DNA of 64,000 nt from Rhizobium sp. WYJ-E13 (GTDB lineage: Bacteria > Pseudomonadota > Alphaproteobacteria > Rhizobiales > Rhizobiaceae), in the NCBI RefSeq assembly GCF_018987265.1, contig NZ_CP076853.1:372001-436000 (forward strand), read 5' to 3'. Under the pieces are notes generated by a model. That model was not told the origin of the DNA and did not search any database. It was given only the letters and a program-made list of their open reading frames with translations. Positions 9,463 to 19,133 of this stretch are shown here, in pieces. How positions within the stretch are numbered: the first letter of the stretch is position 1; the number at the start of each line of letters is the position of its first letter. A program made the position numbers and the translations under genes.

Positions 9463-10351
9463 ATTTCTTGCCCGTTGCAGAGGGGCCTGAGGGGGTGGGA
9501 TCTTCGGGAGAGGGTGTGGGTTTCGGCCGATAGGCTTCGAAGATCGCTTCGAGGCTCTTCTGATAGCTCTTCTGCACCTCGAGACCACTGTCGAACATGG
9601 CGTTCAGCATCTGGGTATAGCTGTCGTTTTCGGCTTTCGGTTCTTCGTTCGGCTGTTCCGGAGCCTTTGCCGCCGGCTGCTGAAGCCCTGTCATCATCTC
9701 CTGGAATGCCTTGGCGAAAGGATTGTCGAGGAATGGATTAACGGGCTGCAGCTGCGGCGCCGGCTTCGGCATGCTGAACATCAGCTGCATGGCCTGGGTG
9801 AACGGATTATCGAAAATGCTGGGTTCGGGTGCTGCCTTCGGCTTCGGCGCAAAGCCGGTACTCTCAAGCCATTTCTGGATCGTCTCGCCCATGGCGGTAT
9901 TGACGAAGGGGTTGACTGGCGAGGCCATTTGCCCGGTCGACTGCTTGAAGAGCCCTCCCATCAGCGTACCGGCCATGACGGGCAGCATCTGTTTGTAGAT
10001 TTCCTGGCCGATGCCGGTCATCTGCGCCGCCTGCGCAGCAATGGCGCGCGAGACCTCCTTGGAGCCGAAGAGCTGGGAGAGGATGTTATTGCCGTCGGAA
10101 ATGCCTTCGGGCGTGAACGCCTTGCTCATGTCCTCGAAATATTTGGCATAATTACCCGACGCGACCGCCTGCATCAGGCCGACGAAATCGTAGGGGTTGC
10201 TGGTACTGCGCTTCAGGCCGGCGGAAAAGGCCGGCGTCAGCGCGGCCATCGCCTTCGTCGCCTGTTCCTGCGCGAGGTTGAACTGCTTGGCAACGGCATC
10301 CATCGCCGCCCCGTTCTGCGCCTGCATCATCATATCGAAGAGTGGCAGCAT
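9461..10351 (-). CDS. DUF937-family protein with NPF-repeat tail
   Basis: A 296-aa protein. The first 45 residues match the DUF937 pattern (MLPLFDMM ... AVAKQFNLAQEQATKAMAALTPAFSAGL). The central part is Gly/Met-rich and possibly helical. From residue 146 the chain contains four NPF tripeptides (147, 182, 205, 210) each followed by a short helix-like segment (NPFVNTAM, NPFTQAMQLMF, NPFAKAFQEMM). The tail is Pro/Lys/Glu-rich and likely disordered. Function unknown. It shares the strand of gshA, 93 bases downstream of it, so it could be cotranscribed. Confidence 0.75.
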   Translation of the reverse strand: MLPLFDMMMQAQNGAAMDAVAKQFNLAQEQATKAMAALTPAFSAGLKRSTSNPYDFVGLMQAVASGNYAKYFEDMSKAFTPEGISDGNNILSQLFGSKEVSRAIAAQAAQMTGIGQEIYKQMLPVMAGTLMGGLFKQSTGQMASPVNPFVNTAMGETIQKWLESTGFAPKPKAAPEPSIFDNPFTQAMQLMFSMPKPAPQLQPVNPFLDNPFAKAFQEMMTGLQQPAAKAPEQPNEEPKAENDSYTQMLNAMFDSGLEVQKSYQKSLEAIFEAYRPKPTPSPEDPTPSGPSATGKK

Positions 10352-10444
10352 GAAAGTCCCTTTCCCGGATAGCGGCGCATATTCGCGCTACTATAGCTCG
10401 AAATGGGATTGCGCAAACGGCTTTTTGGAAGCGGTACTTGCCTC

Positions 10445-11818
10445 TTAGTATTGATATTCCTGGAAGACTGGCTCGACCGAGCCGTTCCAACGTCCGTGAT
10501 AGAGCGCCAGCAGGTCTTCGGCGAGCGTTGCCTTCTTGGCCAGGACCTCGTCGAGCGGCTGAAGGAAGATGCTTTCATCGACGCCGTCGCCGTTCAGTCT
10601 GTTGCGCGCCTTGAGGCCGGTCCGGGAAATATTGACGGCTTCGCGCGCCGTGTCGATCAGTGCATGACCGCGGAACTGAGCCTTGAGGCCTTCCTCCGGC
10701 ACCGCGTTGCGCAGCACATTCACTTCGTCGAAGCCCCAGTCCTTCGTCAGTTCGTCGGCAGCCTGAAGAGCGGTGTCATCATAGAGCAGCCCGACCCAGA
10801 AGGCCGGCAGAGCACAGATGCGCCGCCAAGGACCGCCATCAGCACCGCGCATTTCGAGGAAACGCTTCAGGCGCACATCGGGGAAGAGCGTCGAAAGATG
10901 GTTCGTCCAGTCGCCCATCGTCGGTTCATAGGCGGCAATCTCGCCCTTCAGTGCGCCGTTCATGAACTGGCGGAAGGTGACATGGGTCGCCCGGTGATAG
11001 TGGCCGTCGCGCATGACGAAATACATGGGCACGTCGAGCGCCCATTCGGCATAATCCTTGAAACCGAAATCGTCTCGGAAGGTGAAATCCAGGAGGCCGC
11101 TGCGCCTGTTGTCCACGTCGCGCCAGACATCGCCGCGCCAGGAGAGCATGCTATTCGGCTTGCCTTCGGTGAAGGGCGAGGAGGCGAAGAGCGCGGTTGC
11201 CAGCGACTGCAGCTTCATCGACACGCGCATCTTGCGGCGCATGTCATCTTCCGACGAGAAGTCGAGGTTTACCTGGATCGTGCAGGTGCGGTACATCATG
11301 TCGAGACCGCGGGTGCCGACCTCGGGCATGTAGCTGGTCATGATCTCGTAGCGCGACTTCGGCATATGCGGAGTTTCGGCATAGGTCCATGTCGGGCTGC
11401 CGCCGATGCCGAGGAAGCCGATGCCCATAGGCTCCGCGATCTCACGCACCTGCGCCAGGTGCTGGTTGGATTCCTTGCAGGTCTGGTGAATGTTCTCGAG
11501 CGGTGCGCCCGAAAGCTCGAACTGGCCGCCGGGCTCGATCGAGATGGCGCCCATGCCGTTCTGCTCGCCGAGGCCGATAATGTTGTCACCGTCCATGATC
11601 GGCTCCCAGCCGCTCTTGGCCTGCAGGCCCTTCAGGAGCGCCGAGATGCTGGCATCGCCGAAATAAGGAACGGGGCTGTTGTCCTTGCGGAAGAACACAA
11701 ACTTCTCGTGCTCGGTGCCGATGCGGAAACGCTCCTTCGGCTTGTTGCCCGCAGCAAGGTAATCGGTCAGCTCTTGAACCGAAGAGATCGGCGTCTGGTC
11801 GGTAGTATCGCGAGCCAT
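10445..11818 (-). CDS. gshA: glutamate--cysteine ligase (proteobacterial/plant type)
   Basis: ATP-dependent ligation of L-glutamate and L-cysteine, first step of glutathione synthesis, in the cytoplasm. The 457-aa length and motifs (FRIGTEHEKFVF near residue 36, EQNGMGAISIEPGGQFELSGAP near 100-120, and MYRTCTIQVNLDF near 175) match the GCS2 family shared by alphaproteobacteria and plants, not the E. coli GshA family. The plant enzymes are redox-regulated by disulfides; I did not check those Cys positions. Glutathione synthesis links it to other genes here (GST, MAPEG, Kef-type antiporter). gshB is not in the window. Confidence 0.95.
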   Translation of the reverse strand: MARDTTDQTPISSVQELTDYLAAGNKPKERFRIGTEHEKFVFFRKDNSPVPYFGDASISALLKGLQAKSGWEPIMDGDNIIGLGEQNGMGAISIEPGGQFELSGAPLENIHQTCKESNQHLAQVREIAEPMGIGFLGIGGSPTWTYAETPHMPKSRYEIMTSYMPEVGTRGLDMMYRTCTIQVNLDFSSEDDMRRKMRVSMKLQSLATALFASSPFTEGKPNSMLSWRGDVWRDVDNRRSGLLDFTFRDDFGFKDYAEWALDVPMYFVMRDGHYHRATHVTFRQFMNGALKGEIAAYEPTMGDWTNHLSTLFPDVRLKRFLEMRGADGGPWRRICALPAFWVGLLYDDTALQAADELTKDWGFDEVNVLRNAVPEEGLKAQFRGHALIDTAREAVNISRTGLKARNRLNGDGVDESIFLQPLDEVLAKKATLAEDLLALYHGRWNGSVEPVFQEYQY

Positions 11819-11960
11819 GAAAGTACCTGTATTCGGGAAGGCCGGAGCCGGGGCAATTGGAAGGGTGATTAGTGCCCAAGCCAGCTAAGTTGCAAGTGAA
11901 ATTGTTTCAACAGGTCATCAAAAAAATAGCAGGCCTTTCCAGAGAGCCGATGTGCAAAAG

Positions 11961-12698
11961 TCAATTCCAATCGCCGATTGCAGCCTGTATCACCGCCATC
12001 GCTGCGACCGCGGCCGTGTCGGCGCGCAGGATGCGTGGACCGAGCGGTATTGCGGTCACGAAGTCGAGGCTGCGCAGGCGTGTCCGCTCCTCTTCGGAGA
12101 AGCCGCCTTCCGGGCCGACCAGAAGCGCAAGCTTCCTTTCCGTCACCCTGGAAAGCAGCGGCAGCGGGTTCTGCCCGGCATCGCCCTCATCGCAATAGAT
12201 GATGCGCCGGTCCGAAGGCCAGTGGTCGAGCAGATCGGCAAGCCGCACGGGCTTGGCGACATCGGGAATGCCGAGAATGCCGCACTGTTCGGCTGCCTCG
12301 ATGACGTTGGCGCGGATCTTGTCGAGATTGGTGATCTTGCCCTGCACATGCTGGGTCATGACCGGCTGCAGCAGGCCGGCGCCCATTTCCACTGCCTTTT
12401 GCACCAGATAATCCATGCGGCCGACCTTCAGCGGCGCGAAAAGATAGTGCAGGTCGGAGGGTGCGGGCTGCGGCCGGGTCTCCTCGGTGGCTGACAGCAG
12501 GATGCGCTTTCGGGTCGGGAAGGAGAGACTCGCCTTCCATTCGCCGTCGTGGCCGTTGAAGAGAAGGATGTCCGCACCCTCTTCCATGCGCAGGACGTTG
12601 GCGAGATAGTTGAACTGGTCGGCATTGGCCTCGATGGCAGCGCCCTTTGACAAGGGGGCATCGATGAAAAGCCGCTGCATGCGGAAATTGGCGCGCAT
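11961..12698 (-). CDS. rsmE: 16S rRNA (uracil1498-N3)-methyltransferase
   Basis: SPOUT-class SAM-dependent methyltransferase that methylates U1498 of 16S rRNA in the 30S subunit. The 245-aa protein has an N-terminal PUA-like domain ([10 protein letters not shown] ... HYLAN-type start) and the C-terminal knot motif [13 protein letters not shown] followed by [20 protein letters not shown] residues. The ATG at 12698 has AGGG seven bases upstream. An alternative ATG at 12716 overlaps the stop of the upstream pit gene as ATGA, so translation may be coupled either way. It is the second gene of a pit-rsmE transcript. Confidence 0.93.
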   Translation of the reverse strand: MRANFRMQRLFIDAPLSKGAAIEANADQFNYLANVLRMEEGADILLFNGHDGEWKASLSFPTRKRILLSATEETRPQPAPSDLHYLFAPLKVGRMDYLVQKAVEMGAGLLQPVMTQHVQGKITNLDKIRANVIEAAEQCGILGIPDVAKPVRLADLLDHWPSDRRIIYCDEGDAGQNPLPLLSRVTERKLALLVGPEGGFSEEERTRLRSLDFVTAIPLGPRILRADTAAVAAMAVIQAAIGDWN

Positions 12699-12712
12699 CC
12701 TGGAACCCTGAC

Positions 12713-14209
12713 TCATAGGAAGAGCGCGAACATAACCCAATAAATCATGGCCGCAAGCGCAGCCGAAACCGGCACGGTGATGACCCAGGCTGCGACGATC
12801 GTCATGACGTGCGAACGGCGGACGAGATAGCGCCGACGGGCTTCGTGGACGTTCGGCTCAGGCTCGTCGATCTCGAAGCTTTCGGCCTTGCGGCGTATGA
12901 ATTCGATACGACGCTTCGAATGGCGCGTGTACCATTCGCGGAAGAAGCCGACGCCGAAGACCGAGCCGACGGCAATATGCGTGGTGCTGACCGGCAGGCC
13001 GAGCCAGGAGGCGAAGATGACGGTGAAGGCGGTCGAGAGCGCCACGCAATAGGCGCGCGTCGGGTTGAGCTTGGTGATCTCCTCACCGACGAGCCGGATG
13101 AGGCGCGGCCCGAAAAGCAGGAGGCCGACCGAGATTCCCAAAGCGCCGATCAGCATCACCCAGAGCGGCGGATGACCGGTCATGCTGTTGTCAGCGCTAC
13201 CGGCCGAGTGAACGATGGCCGAGAGTGGGCCGACCGCATTCGAAACGTCGTTTGCGCCATGCGCGAAGGAGAGCAGCGCGGCCGAGCCGATCAGTGGAAA
13301 GTGGAACAGCGTGCGAAGTGAACTGTTGCGGTTTTCGAGGTTCTCCGCCTGCCGCAGGATGAGCGGCCGCACGACAAGCCAGCTGACGAGCCCGATGCCG
13401 ATGCCGATCAGAAGGATCGTCAGCGACGAATATCGTCCCTGCGGCGCAAGCTGCAGCACCATATAGGCCGTGAAGCCGCCGGCCATGACGGCGATCATCA
13501 CGGGCACCCACTGCCGGGCGGCAGCGATCTTGTCCTCGCGATAGACGATGAGGGTCTTCACCAGATAGAGCAGCCCGGCAGCGATCAGCCCGCCGATCAA
13601 TGGCGACGTTATCCAGCTTGCGGTGATTTCCAACATTATCCGCCAGTTGACGGGCTCCGGTCCTGCAGCGCCGAAGCCTGCCCCGATCACAGCGCCGACG
13701 ATTGCGTGCGTCGTCGAAACCGGTGCCTTCATCCATGTGGCGAGGTTGATCCAGAGCGCGGCAGCCGTTAGCGCCGCCATCATGATCCAGCCGAGTGTAG
13801 CGGGAGGGACCTGCACCGTATCGATGATGCTGGAGGAAATCGTCTTGACGACCTCGCCGCCCGCGATCGCCGCACCCAGCACCTCGAAGATTGCGGCGGT
13901 GATCAGCGCCTGCTTCATGGTGATGGCACGCGCGCCGACGGCCGCGCCGACATTGTTCGTCACGTCGTTGGCGCCGATGTTCATGGCCATGTAGGCGGCA
14001 AGTGCTGAGGCAGCAATGACCAGCACTGCGCCCGGCCTGTCGAACACGTAGACGCCAGCAAAAAGCATGGCGAGGCCGAGAAAGATCAGGCCAAGTCCCG
14101 GCGTCACCAACCGTCGCGAGACATGCTTGGCCGCATCCTCGACATGAGTAAATTTGTCGAGATCCTTATCAAGCGTGCGTTTCGTGAGGACGGCGTTGCG
14201 TTGCGGCAT
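12713..14209 (-). CDS. inorganic phosphate transporter, Pit family
   Basis: A 498-aa inner-membrane permease. The two inverted Pit repeats show the signature [10 protein letters not shown] (about residue 78) and [10 protein letters not shown] (about 315), which form the substrate/cation site of metal-phosphate:H+ symporters. There are about ten hydrophobic segments with a long N-terminal cytoplasmic stretch before the first TM. It is larger than the 334-aa rhizobial OrfA-Pit and has no pap/DUF47 gene adjacent. The stop overlaps the possible rsmE start. Confidence 0.93.
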   Translation of the reverse strand: MPQRNAVLTKRTLDKDLDKFTHVEDAAKHVSRRLVTPGLGLIFLGLAMLFAGVYVFDRPGAVLVIAASALAAYMAMNIGANDVTNNVGAAVGARAITMKQALITAAIFEVLGAAIAGGEVVKTISSSIIDTVQVPPATLGWIMMAALTAAALWINLATWMKAPVSTTHAIVGAVIGAGFGAAGPEPVNWRIMLEITASWITSPLIGGLIAAGLLYLVKTLIVYREDKIAAARQWVPVMIAVMAGGFTAYMVLQLAPQGRYSSLTILLIGIGIGLVSWLVVRPLILRQAENLENRNSSLRTLFHFPLIGSAALLSFAHGANDVSNAVGPLSAIVHSAGSADNSMTGHPPLWVMLIGALGISVGLLLFGPRLIRLVGEEITKLNPTRAYCVALSTAFTVIFASWLGLPVSTTHIAVGSVFGVGFFREWYTRHSKRRIEFIRRKAESFEIDEPEPNVHEARRRYLVRRSHVMTIVAAWVITVPVSAALAAMIYWVMFALFL

Positions 14210-14271
14210 TCTGTTTCCTGGCTAAGTCCTGCTTTTGCGCCGCCTTTTCTAGCAGCACAAGATGGCAAGAC

Positions 14272-14796
14272 TCATTCCGCCGGAATTTGTTTCGGAATGC
14301 CGCTGGAAGGTTTTTCGGCCATGCGCCGTTTAAAGGCGAGGAACAGGTTGCGCAATTCGGGCTCCTGGACGCGCTTGACCGCTTCGTCGCAGGAAACCCA
14401 CTCGATGGTTCGCTCGCCCTTTTCCTTGAAATTCTTCGTCGCACCGGTCACTTCGAGGGCGTAGACCTGAACCTTGCAGTTCACCTTAAGGCCGTCGCGC
14501 AAAACCTTCTGGTAGGTATAGTGGCCAAGCGTTTCGGTCTCCACCGTGCCGCGCACGCCAGCTTCTTCCAGGGCTTCCTGCGCCGCAACTTCATAGGCAC
14601 ATTTGCGGTTCATCGGCCAGCCCTTGGGGATCACCCAGCGCCCGGTATCACGACTGGTCATCAGCAGAACTTCGAGCTCACCCGACTTCTTTTTCACCCG
14701 GTAACAGAGCGCAGCATATTGCTGTCGCGGCGGACGCCGAAACATGAGTTGCACATCAGAAGCCAGGCGGGCAAGAAGGGTCAATTGTCGGGTCAC
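14272..14796 (-). CDS. Nudix hydrolase, DIPP-like
   Basis: A 174-aa protein. The Nudix box is at about residues 58-81 with Glu69, Glu74, Glu77, Glu78 and Gly80. The usual Arg of the REUxEE core is Gln73 (QEALEEAG), a substitution I believe occurs in the diphosphoinositol/diadenosine polyphosphate-type alphaproteobacterial members. It should hydrolyse a nucleoside or inositol pyrophosphate using divalent metal. It lies 62 bases downstream of the pit gene start on the same strand, so it is probably transcribed ahead of pit. A polyphosphate-related role beside a phosphate permease is inference. Confidence 0.88.
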   Translation of the reverse strand: MTRQLTLLARLASDVQLMFRRPPRQQYAALCYRVKKKSGELEVLLMTSRDTGRWVIPKGWPMNRKCAYEVAAQEALEEAGVRGTVETETLGHYTYQKVLRDGLKVNCKVQVYALEVTGATKNFKEKGERTIEWVSCDEAVKRVQEPELRNLFLAFKRRMAEKPSSGIPKQIPAE

Positions 14797-15053
14797 CTTT
14801 ACGATCGTTGATCTGAGTCGTTATTATTTTAGTATCCTATGAAAAGCTTGCGCGATCCATACGTGCAAAACGAGGCGGAACACGATTTGATTCATTGTAC
14901 ATAGGAAAAATCGAAGCTGGGCAGGTTCGGAAATTCCGTCATTTCCTGTCCCGAATGCGTCGTCTTGCACAGCTGTACAATATGGTCTGATCTTGCATTC
15001 CGTTCAATGCCGCGATCATGTGATCCACCGCGATTTTCGACAATGTGGTAATT

Positions 15054-15932
15054 ATGCGACTTCCGCCTCTCAATGCGATCCGTGCCTTCGAAGCCGTCTG
15101 TCGCCACGGCAGCATCTTGAAGGCGGCCGAAGAGCTGGGCGTGGTACGCGGCGCCGTGCGCCAGCAGATTGCGACAATCGAAGACCACCTCGGCGGGAAG
15201 CTCTTCACGCGCGACGGCCGCAGGCTGGTGCCGACCGAGAAGGCGAGCGCTTTTGCCGAGGCCGCCGGTACTGCCCTTACCATATTGAAGCGTGCGGCCG
15301 ATGAATTTGAGGAAGCGGACAGGAAGCGCATCCGCCTCGGCGTACCCTCGGCTTTTGCCATCTGGTGGCTGATGCCGCGTGCGGTCGACATGCAGGCAAG
15401 CCTTGGCGCTATTGAGGTCGATATCGTACCCATGACCGTCGTCGAGCCGCTGTCCCAACATCCGGATTTCGATGCCGTCATTATGGGCGGCGAGCAGCGC
15501 TCCTCTGTCGGGATGACGGAAACGCGTTTCATGGAGGATGAGTTCGGACCGGTCGTCACACCGGCACTTGCTGCCGGACTTTCAGGTGACCCCGAAGCAA
15601 TGGCGGATATGACTATTCTCGTCAGCCGTAGCGTGCCGAAGCTCTGGGCCGAATGGTTCGCCGAAAGCGGCACGTTGCCGGTTGCCTTTTCCCGCCGGCG
15701 CGAATTCGAGGATCTGCTGCTGGCGCTGGGCGCAGCCCGATCCGGCCTCGGCATTGCGCTGGCGCCGAAAGCCTCGATCGAGGACGATCTCAGCCGCGGC
15801 ATCCTGGTTGCCCCCTATGGCTTCATCCGCCGCCCGGCAGGCTATAGCCTCTGCTGCCGGACAGCAGATGCGAAACGGCCTGCCTTTACTGCGCTTCGAA
15901 ACTGGCTGCTGCGCTCCGGCGGCGCATCCTGA
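15054..15932 (+). CDS. LysR-family transcriptional regulator, GcvA-like
   Basis: A 292-aa LTTR beginning MRLPPLNAIRAFEAVCRHGS, the GcvA/AmpR-type N-terminus, with HTH to about residue 60 and effector domain after 85. The upstream in-frame GTG at 15045 is less likely than the ATG at 15054. It precedes the S-adenosylhomocysteinase-like gene by 87 bases on the same strand, so the two may be functionally linked, and could regulate it. The 257-base region upstream (14797-15053) contains no recognisable gene. Confidence 0.92.
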   Translation: MRLPPLNAIRAFEAVCRHGSILKAAEELGVVRGAVRQQIATIEDHLGGKLFTRDGRRLVPTEKASAFAEAAGTALTILKRAADEFEEADRKRIRLGVPSAFAIWWLMPRAVDMQASLGAIEVDIVPMTVVEPLSQHPDFDAVIMGGEQRSSVGMTETRFMEDEFGPVVTPALAAGLSGDPEAMADMTILVSRSVPKLWAEWFAESGTLPVAFSRRREFEDLLLALGAARSGLGIALAPKASIEDDLSRGILVAPYGFIRRPAGYSLCCRTADAKRPAFTALRNWLLRSGGAS

Positions 15933-16019
15933 AGGGGCAGTTTTTCTACCCTTTCATCAGAAATATCTCCATGCCGGCCCTATCTCCGCCTCGCTAGATT
16001 AGAGGGAGCGAAAGGGCAT

Positions 16020-17180
16020 ATGATGGAAAAGCTTGCGACACGCATCGACTGGATCGGCAACAGTTGCCGCCTGCTGAAGGCAACGGCAGTGGAATTCGAA
16101 AGGACGCGGCCTTTTGATGGCCTGTCCATCGGCACCGGAATCCATCTGGAGCCGAAGACCGTGGCTCTGCTCATGACCTTGCGGGTCGGCGGCGCGCACC
16201 TCGTCTGCACCGGCAACCTGAACAGCACACAGCCGGCGACGGTAGAATTCCTGCGCGCCCAGGGCTTCACCGTCTTCGCAACCCGGACGACCGACCCCGT
16301 CGCCCACCACCAGAGCCTTGAGGCCGTCGTCGCCGAAAGGCCCGATCTGCTGCTGGACAATGGCGGCGATCTTTTCGCCATCGCGGCCGAGAGGCCCTAT
16401 GCCAATCTGCTCGGCGGCACGGAAGAGACGACCTCCGGCCGCACCCGGCTGCTGCCGATGCGCGAGAAACTCGCGATGCCGATCCTCGTCATCAATGACA
16501 GTCCGATCAAGCAATTCGCCGAAAACAAGCATGCCGTCGGCCAGAGCCTGTTCGAAAGCTACATGCGGTTCACCAACCGCTCCACCAATGGCAAGCGCGT
16601 GACGGTCTTCGGTTACGGCGCCTGCGGCAAGGGCACGGCGGCCTGCTTCCGCAATGCCTTTTCGACGGTCAGTGTCGTCGATATCGACCCGGTCACCAGC
16701 CTCGAGGCGCATCTCGACGGTTTCGTCACGCCGTTGCGCGAACAGGCGATCCGTTCTGCTGATATCATCGCCACAGTGACCGGCTTCCCCGATATCGTCA
16801 CGTCAGCTGATCTGCCGCTGATTAGGGACGGCGCGATCCTGATGAATGGCGGTCATTTCCCGCATGAGATCGATGTCGCAGCCTTCCGCAGCCATCCCGA
16901 TGTCATTGATATCGACTGCTACGAGGCAGATCATATCGAGACCTTCCACCTGAAGGACGGCCGGTCCTTCCACGTACTCGGCGGCGGCCATATGGCCAAT
17001 CTCGCCGGTCCGCGCCCGCTCGGCAACTCGGTCGAGTCGATGGACCTCGGCTTCACTTTGCAGGCCCGCTGCCTGGAGCGGGTCGCAAAGCGCGGTGTCG
17101 GCGCAGAATCCTGCATCGTGCCGGTGCCGGCGGATATCGACGCGATGGTCGCGAGCGCCTATCTCGATCTAGCGCGCTAG
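16020..17180 (+). CDS. divergent S-adenosylhomocysteine hydrolase-like protein
   Basis: A 386-aa protein with the SAHH layout but about 80 residues shorter than bacterial AhcY. Recognisable motifs: GxHLEPKTVAL (substrate-domain helix), GNLNSTQ (cf. CNxFSTQ), DNGGD 113-117 (cf. DDGGD), TEETTSG 134-140, NDS 159-161 and the Rossmann GYGACGKG 198-205, then NGGHF...EID. At the active-site strand Lys164 and Asn169 are kept, the usual Asp is Glu168, and KFDNLYG is replaced by an unrelated sequence. The C-terminal KPDHYRY tail that contributes to NAD binding across subunits is absent. Probably NAD-binding; true substrate unknown. It lies 87 bases after a LysR gene. Confidence 0.8.
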   Translation: MMEKLATRIDWIGNSCRLLKATAVEFERTRPFDGLSIGTGIHLEPKTVALLMTLRVGGAHLVCTGNLNSTQPATVEFLRAQGFTVFATRTTDPVAHHQSLEAVVAERPDLLLDNGGDLFAIAAERPYANLLGGTEETTSGRTRLLPMREKLAMPILVINDSPIKQFAENKHAVGQSLFESYMRFTNRSTNGKRVTVFGYGACGKGTAACFRNAFSTVSVVDIDPVTSLEAHLDGFVTPLREQAIRSADIIATVTGFPDIVTSADLPLIRDGAILMNGGHFPHEIDVAAFRSHPDVIDIDCYEADHIETFHLKDGRSFHVLGGGHMANLAGPRPLGNSVESMDLGFTLQARCLERVAKRGVGAESCIVPVPADIDAMVASAYLDLAR

Positions 17181-18163
17181 ATTTCGACGACGACCTTGCC
17201 TTCGGCCTCCCGGCTTTCCAGCAGCCGGTAGGCGTCGCCTACCTCCGCGAGAGAGAACGGCCGCGGGTCGAGATTCGGCATCAGCGTTCCGGCTTCGACG
17301 CGTGTGGCTATATGCCTGAGGATATCGCCATGATGGGCGCGGTCCTCGCCGGTCAGGAGCGGTGCCAGCGTGAAGACGCCGGAATAGGTGGCGCCCTTGA
17401 AGGACAGCGGCGCCAGCGAATGCGTACCCCAGCCGAGGCTCGTGACCACATGGCCGAACTTGGCGACGGCCTGGAAGGCGGCATCGAGACCCTTGCCGCC
17501 GATTGTGTCGTAGACGATGTCGAAGCCTCTGCCGTCCGTATATCGGGCAACATAATCATCGACCGTCTCGACCGCATAGTCGATCGGTGTCGCACCGATA
17601 CTGCTGATATAGTCGGCCTTCGAACCGCCATCGACGGCATAGACCTCGGCACCGGCGGCAACGGCCATCTGCACGGCGATATGGCCGACGCCACCGCCGC
17701 CGCCGATGACCAGCACCTTGTGGCCCGCTCTCACCTGTGTGCGTTCCTCAAGACCTTCCCAGGCGGTGATCGCGATCAGCGGCAGCGCAGCGACCCCGCG
17801 CATGGAAAGATTGCGCGGCTTCAGCGCGACGAGATCGGCATCGACGGCTGCGAATTCGGCAAGCGATCCCTGCAACCCGCCCACGCCGCCGGTCATGCCA
17901 TAGACCTCGTCACCGGGGCGAAAGCCTGTCACACCGGGGCCGACCGCTTCGACGATCCCGGCCATGTCGATGCCGAGAATGGCGGGCAGCGGGTGACGGG
18001 CATGTGCGGCTTCGCCCGCTCTGATCTTCAGATCCAGCGGATTGAGCGCCGCGGCCTTGATGCGGACGAGGATCTGGCCCGCCTGGGCAACAGGCTTTGC
18101 GATCTCGGCAATAGTGAATTCGGCATTCTGTGCTTCGACAAGTGCTGCTTTCATCGTGCTCAT
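17177..18163 (-). CDS. MDR-family NADP-dependent oxidoreductase (quinone reductase-like)
   Basis: A 328-aa medium-chain dehydrogenase/reductase. The N-terminal GroES-like domain (about 1-125) lacks the structural-zinc cysteine cluster. The Rossmann motif GGGGGVGHIAVQMA is near residues 153-166. The end SREAEGKVVVEI is typical of QOR/zeta-crystallin-like enzymes, which reduce quinones or enones with NADPH. It is divergent from the LysR gene that starts at about 18279, its likely regulator, and overlaps the end of the convergent SAHH-like gene by four bases. Confidence 0.92.
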   Translation of the reverse strand: MSTMKAALVEAQNAEFTIAEIAKPVAQAGQILVRIKAAALNPLDLKIRAGEAAHARHPLPAILGIDMAGIVEAVGPGVTGFRPGDEVYGMTGGVGGLQGSLAEFAAVDADLVALKPRNLSMRGVAALPLIAITAWEGLEERTQVRAGHKVLVIGGGGGVGHIAVQMAVAAGAEVYAVDGGSKADYISSIGATPIDYAVETVDDYVARYTDGRGFDIVYDTIGGKGLDAAFQAVAKFGHVVTSLGWGTHSLAPLSFKGATYSGVFTLAPLLTGEDRAHHGDILRHIATRVEAGTLMPNLDPRPFSLAEVGDAYRLLESREAEGKVVVEI

Positions 18164-18278
18164 GGAACTCTCCTTGGTTTGTTGGCCGCAGAATGCCGCA
18201 TTGAATTATGAATGGAAATCAAAGATAACGAATGAAAACCATGCATTTTTGTTTGAAGCCAACCCTGGAATTAAGCAC

Positions 18279-19130
18279 TTGGAATGGAGCGACCTGAAAC
18301 TCTTCCTGGCTATTGCCCGGCTTGGAACGCTGGGCGCCGCCGCCCGCAGCCTCGGCCTGACCCAACCGACCATGGGACGCCGGCTGCGGGCGCTTGAGGC
18401 TTCGCTTGGCCAGACGCTTTTCCAGCGCACGGCCGAAGGCTTCATGCTGACGGATGAAGGAGCGACGGTCTTTGCCCATGCCGAACGCATGGAGGAGGAA
18501 GCACTCGGGTTGGAACGAGAGCTCGCCGGCCAGAACAGGCAGCTTGACGGCTTGCTGCGGCTCTCTTCTTCGGACTGGTTCGGCGCCCATGTCCTGTCGC
18601 CAGTTCTGGCGGAATTTTCGGCCGCCTATCCCAAGGTCGTCATCGAACTCCTGACCGACAGCCGGCTTCTCAGCCTCTCACGACGCGAGGCCGATATCGT
18701 CTTCCGGATTGCGCCTTTCGCTGAGACGGAGGTCATATCCCGCAAGCTCCTGCATATCGATTATGGTCTCTATATCCGCCGCGGCTTGCCGCATCCGGAG
18801 GCGGGTGATGGCACGGGCTCCCGGTTCGTCACCATGGACGAGGCCTTCGGCGGCATGCCCGATGTCGGCTGGCTGCGGCGGCTGTTGCCGAAGGCCGATA
18901 TCACCATGCGCAGCAACAACAGGGATGTGCAGGCGACCCTCTGTGCCAGAGGCGCCGGTCTTGCCGTCCTGCCGCGGCCGCTTGGCGATGCCATTCCGGC
19001 CATCGAGCCGGTCGATCTTGGCGAAGCGCCGCCCGGACGCGACACATGGGTCGGCTATCACCGTGACATGCGGCGGCTGGCACGGCTGAGGGCGCTGCTC
19101 GATCTCGTCATCGAACGGCTGGCGGATTAG
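18279..19130 (+). CDS. LysR-family transcriptional regulator (TTG start)
   Basis: A protein of about 283 aa whose first domain reads EWSDLKLFLAIARLGTLGAA (HTH to about residue 60). No in-frame ATG with a ribosome site precedes this domain. The TTG at 18279 gives the normal LTTR N-terminus and has GGAA about eight bases upstream. A longer frame opens at 18042 but overlaps the divergent oxidoreductase and is not coding there. It probably controls the divergent MDR gene. It ends three bases from the convergent LysR gene at 19134. Confidence 0.88.
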   Translation: MEWSDLKLFLAIARLGTLGAAARSLGLTQPTMGRRLRALEASLGQTLFQRTAEGFMLTDEGATVFAHAERMEEEALGLERELAGQNRQLDGLLRLSSSDWFGAHVLSPVLAEFSAAYPKVVIELLTDSRLLSLSRREADIVFRIAPFAETEVISRKLLHIDYGLYIRRGLPHPEAGDGTGSRFVTMDEAFGGMPDVGWLRRLLPKADITMRSNNRDVQATLCARGAGLAVLPRPLGDAIPAIEPVDLGEAPPGRDTWVGYHRDMRRLARLRALLDLVIERLAD

Positions 19131-19133
19131 CGC

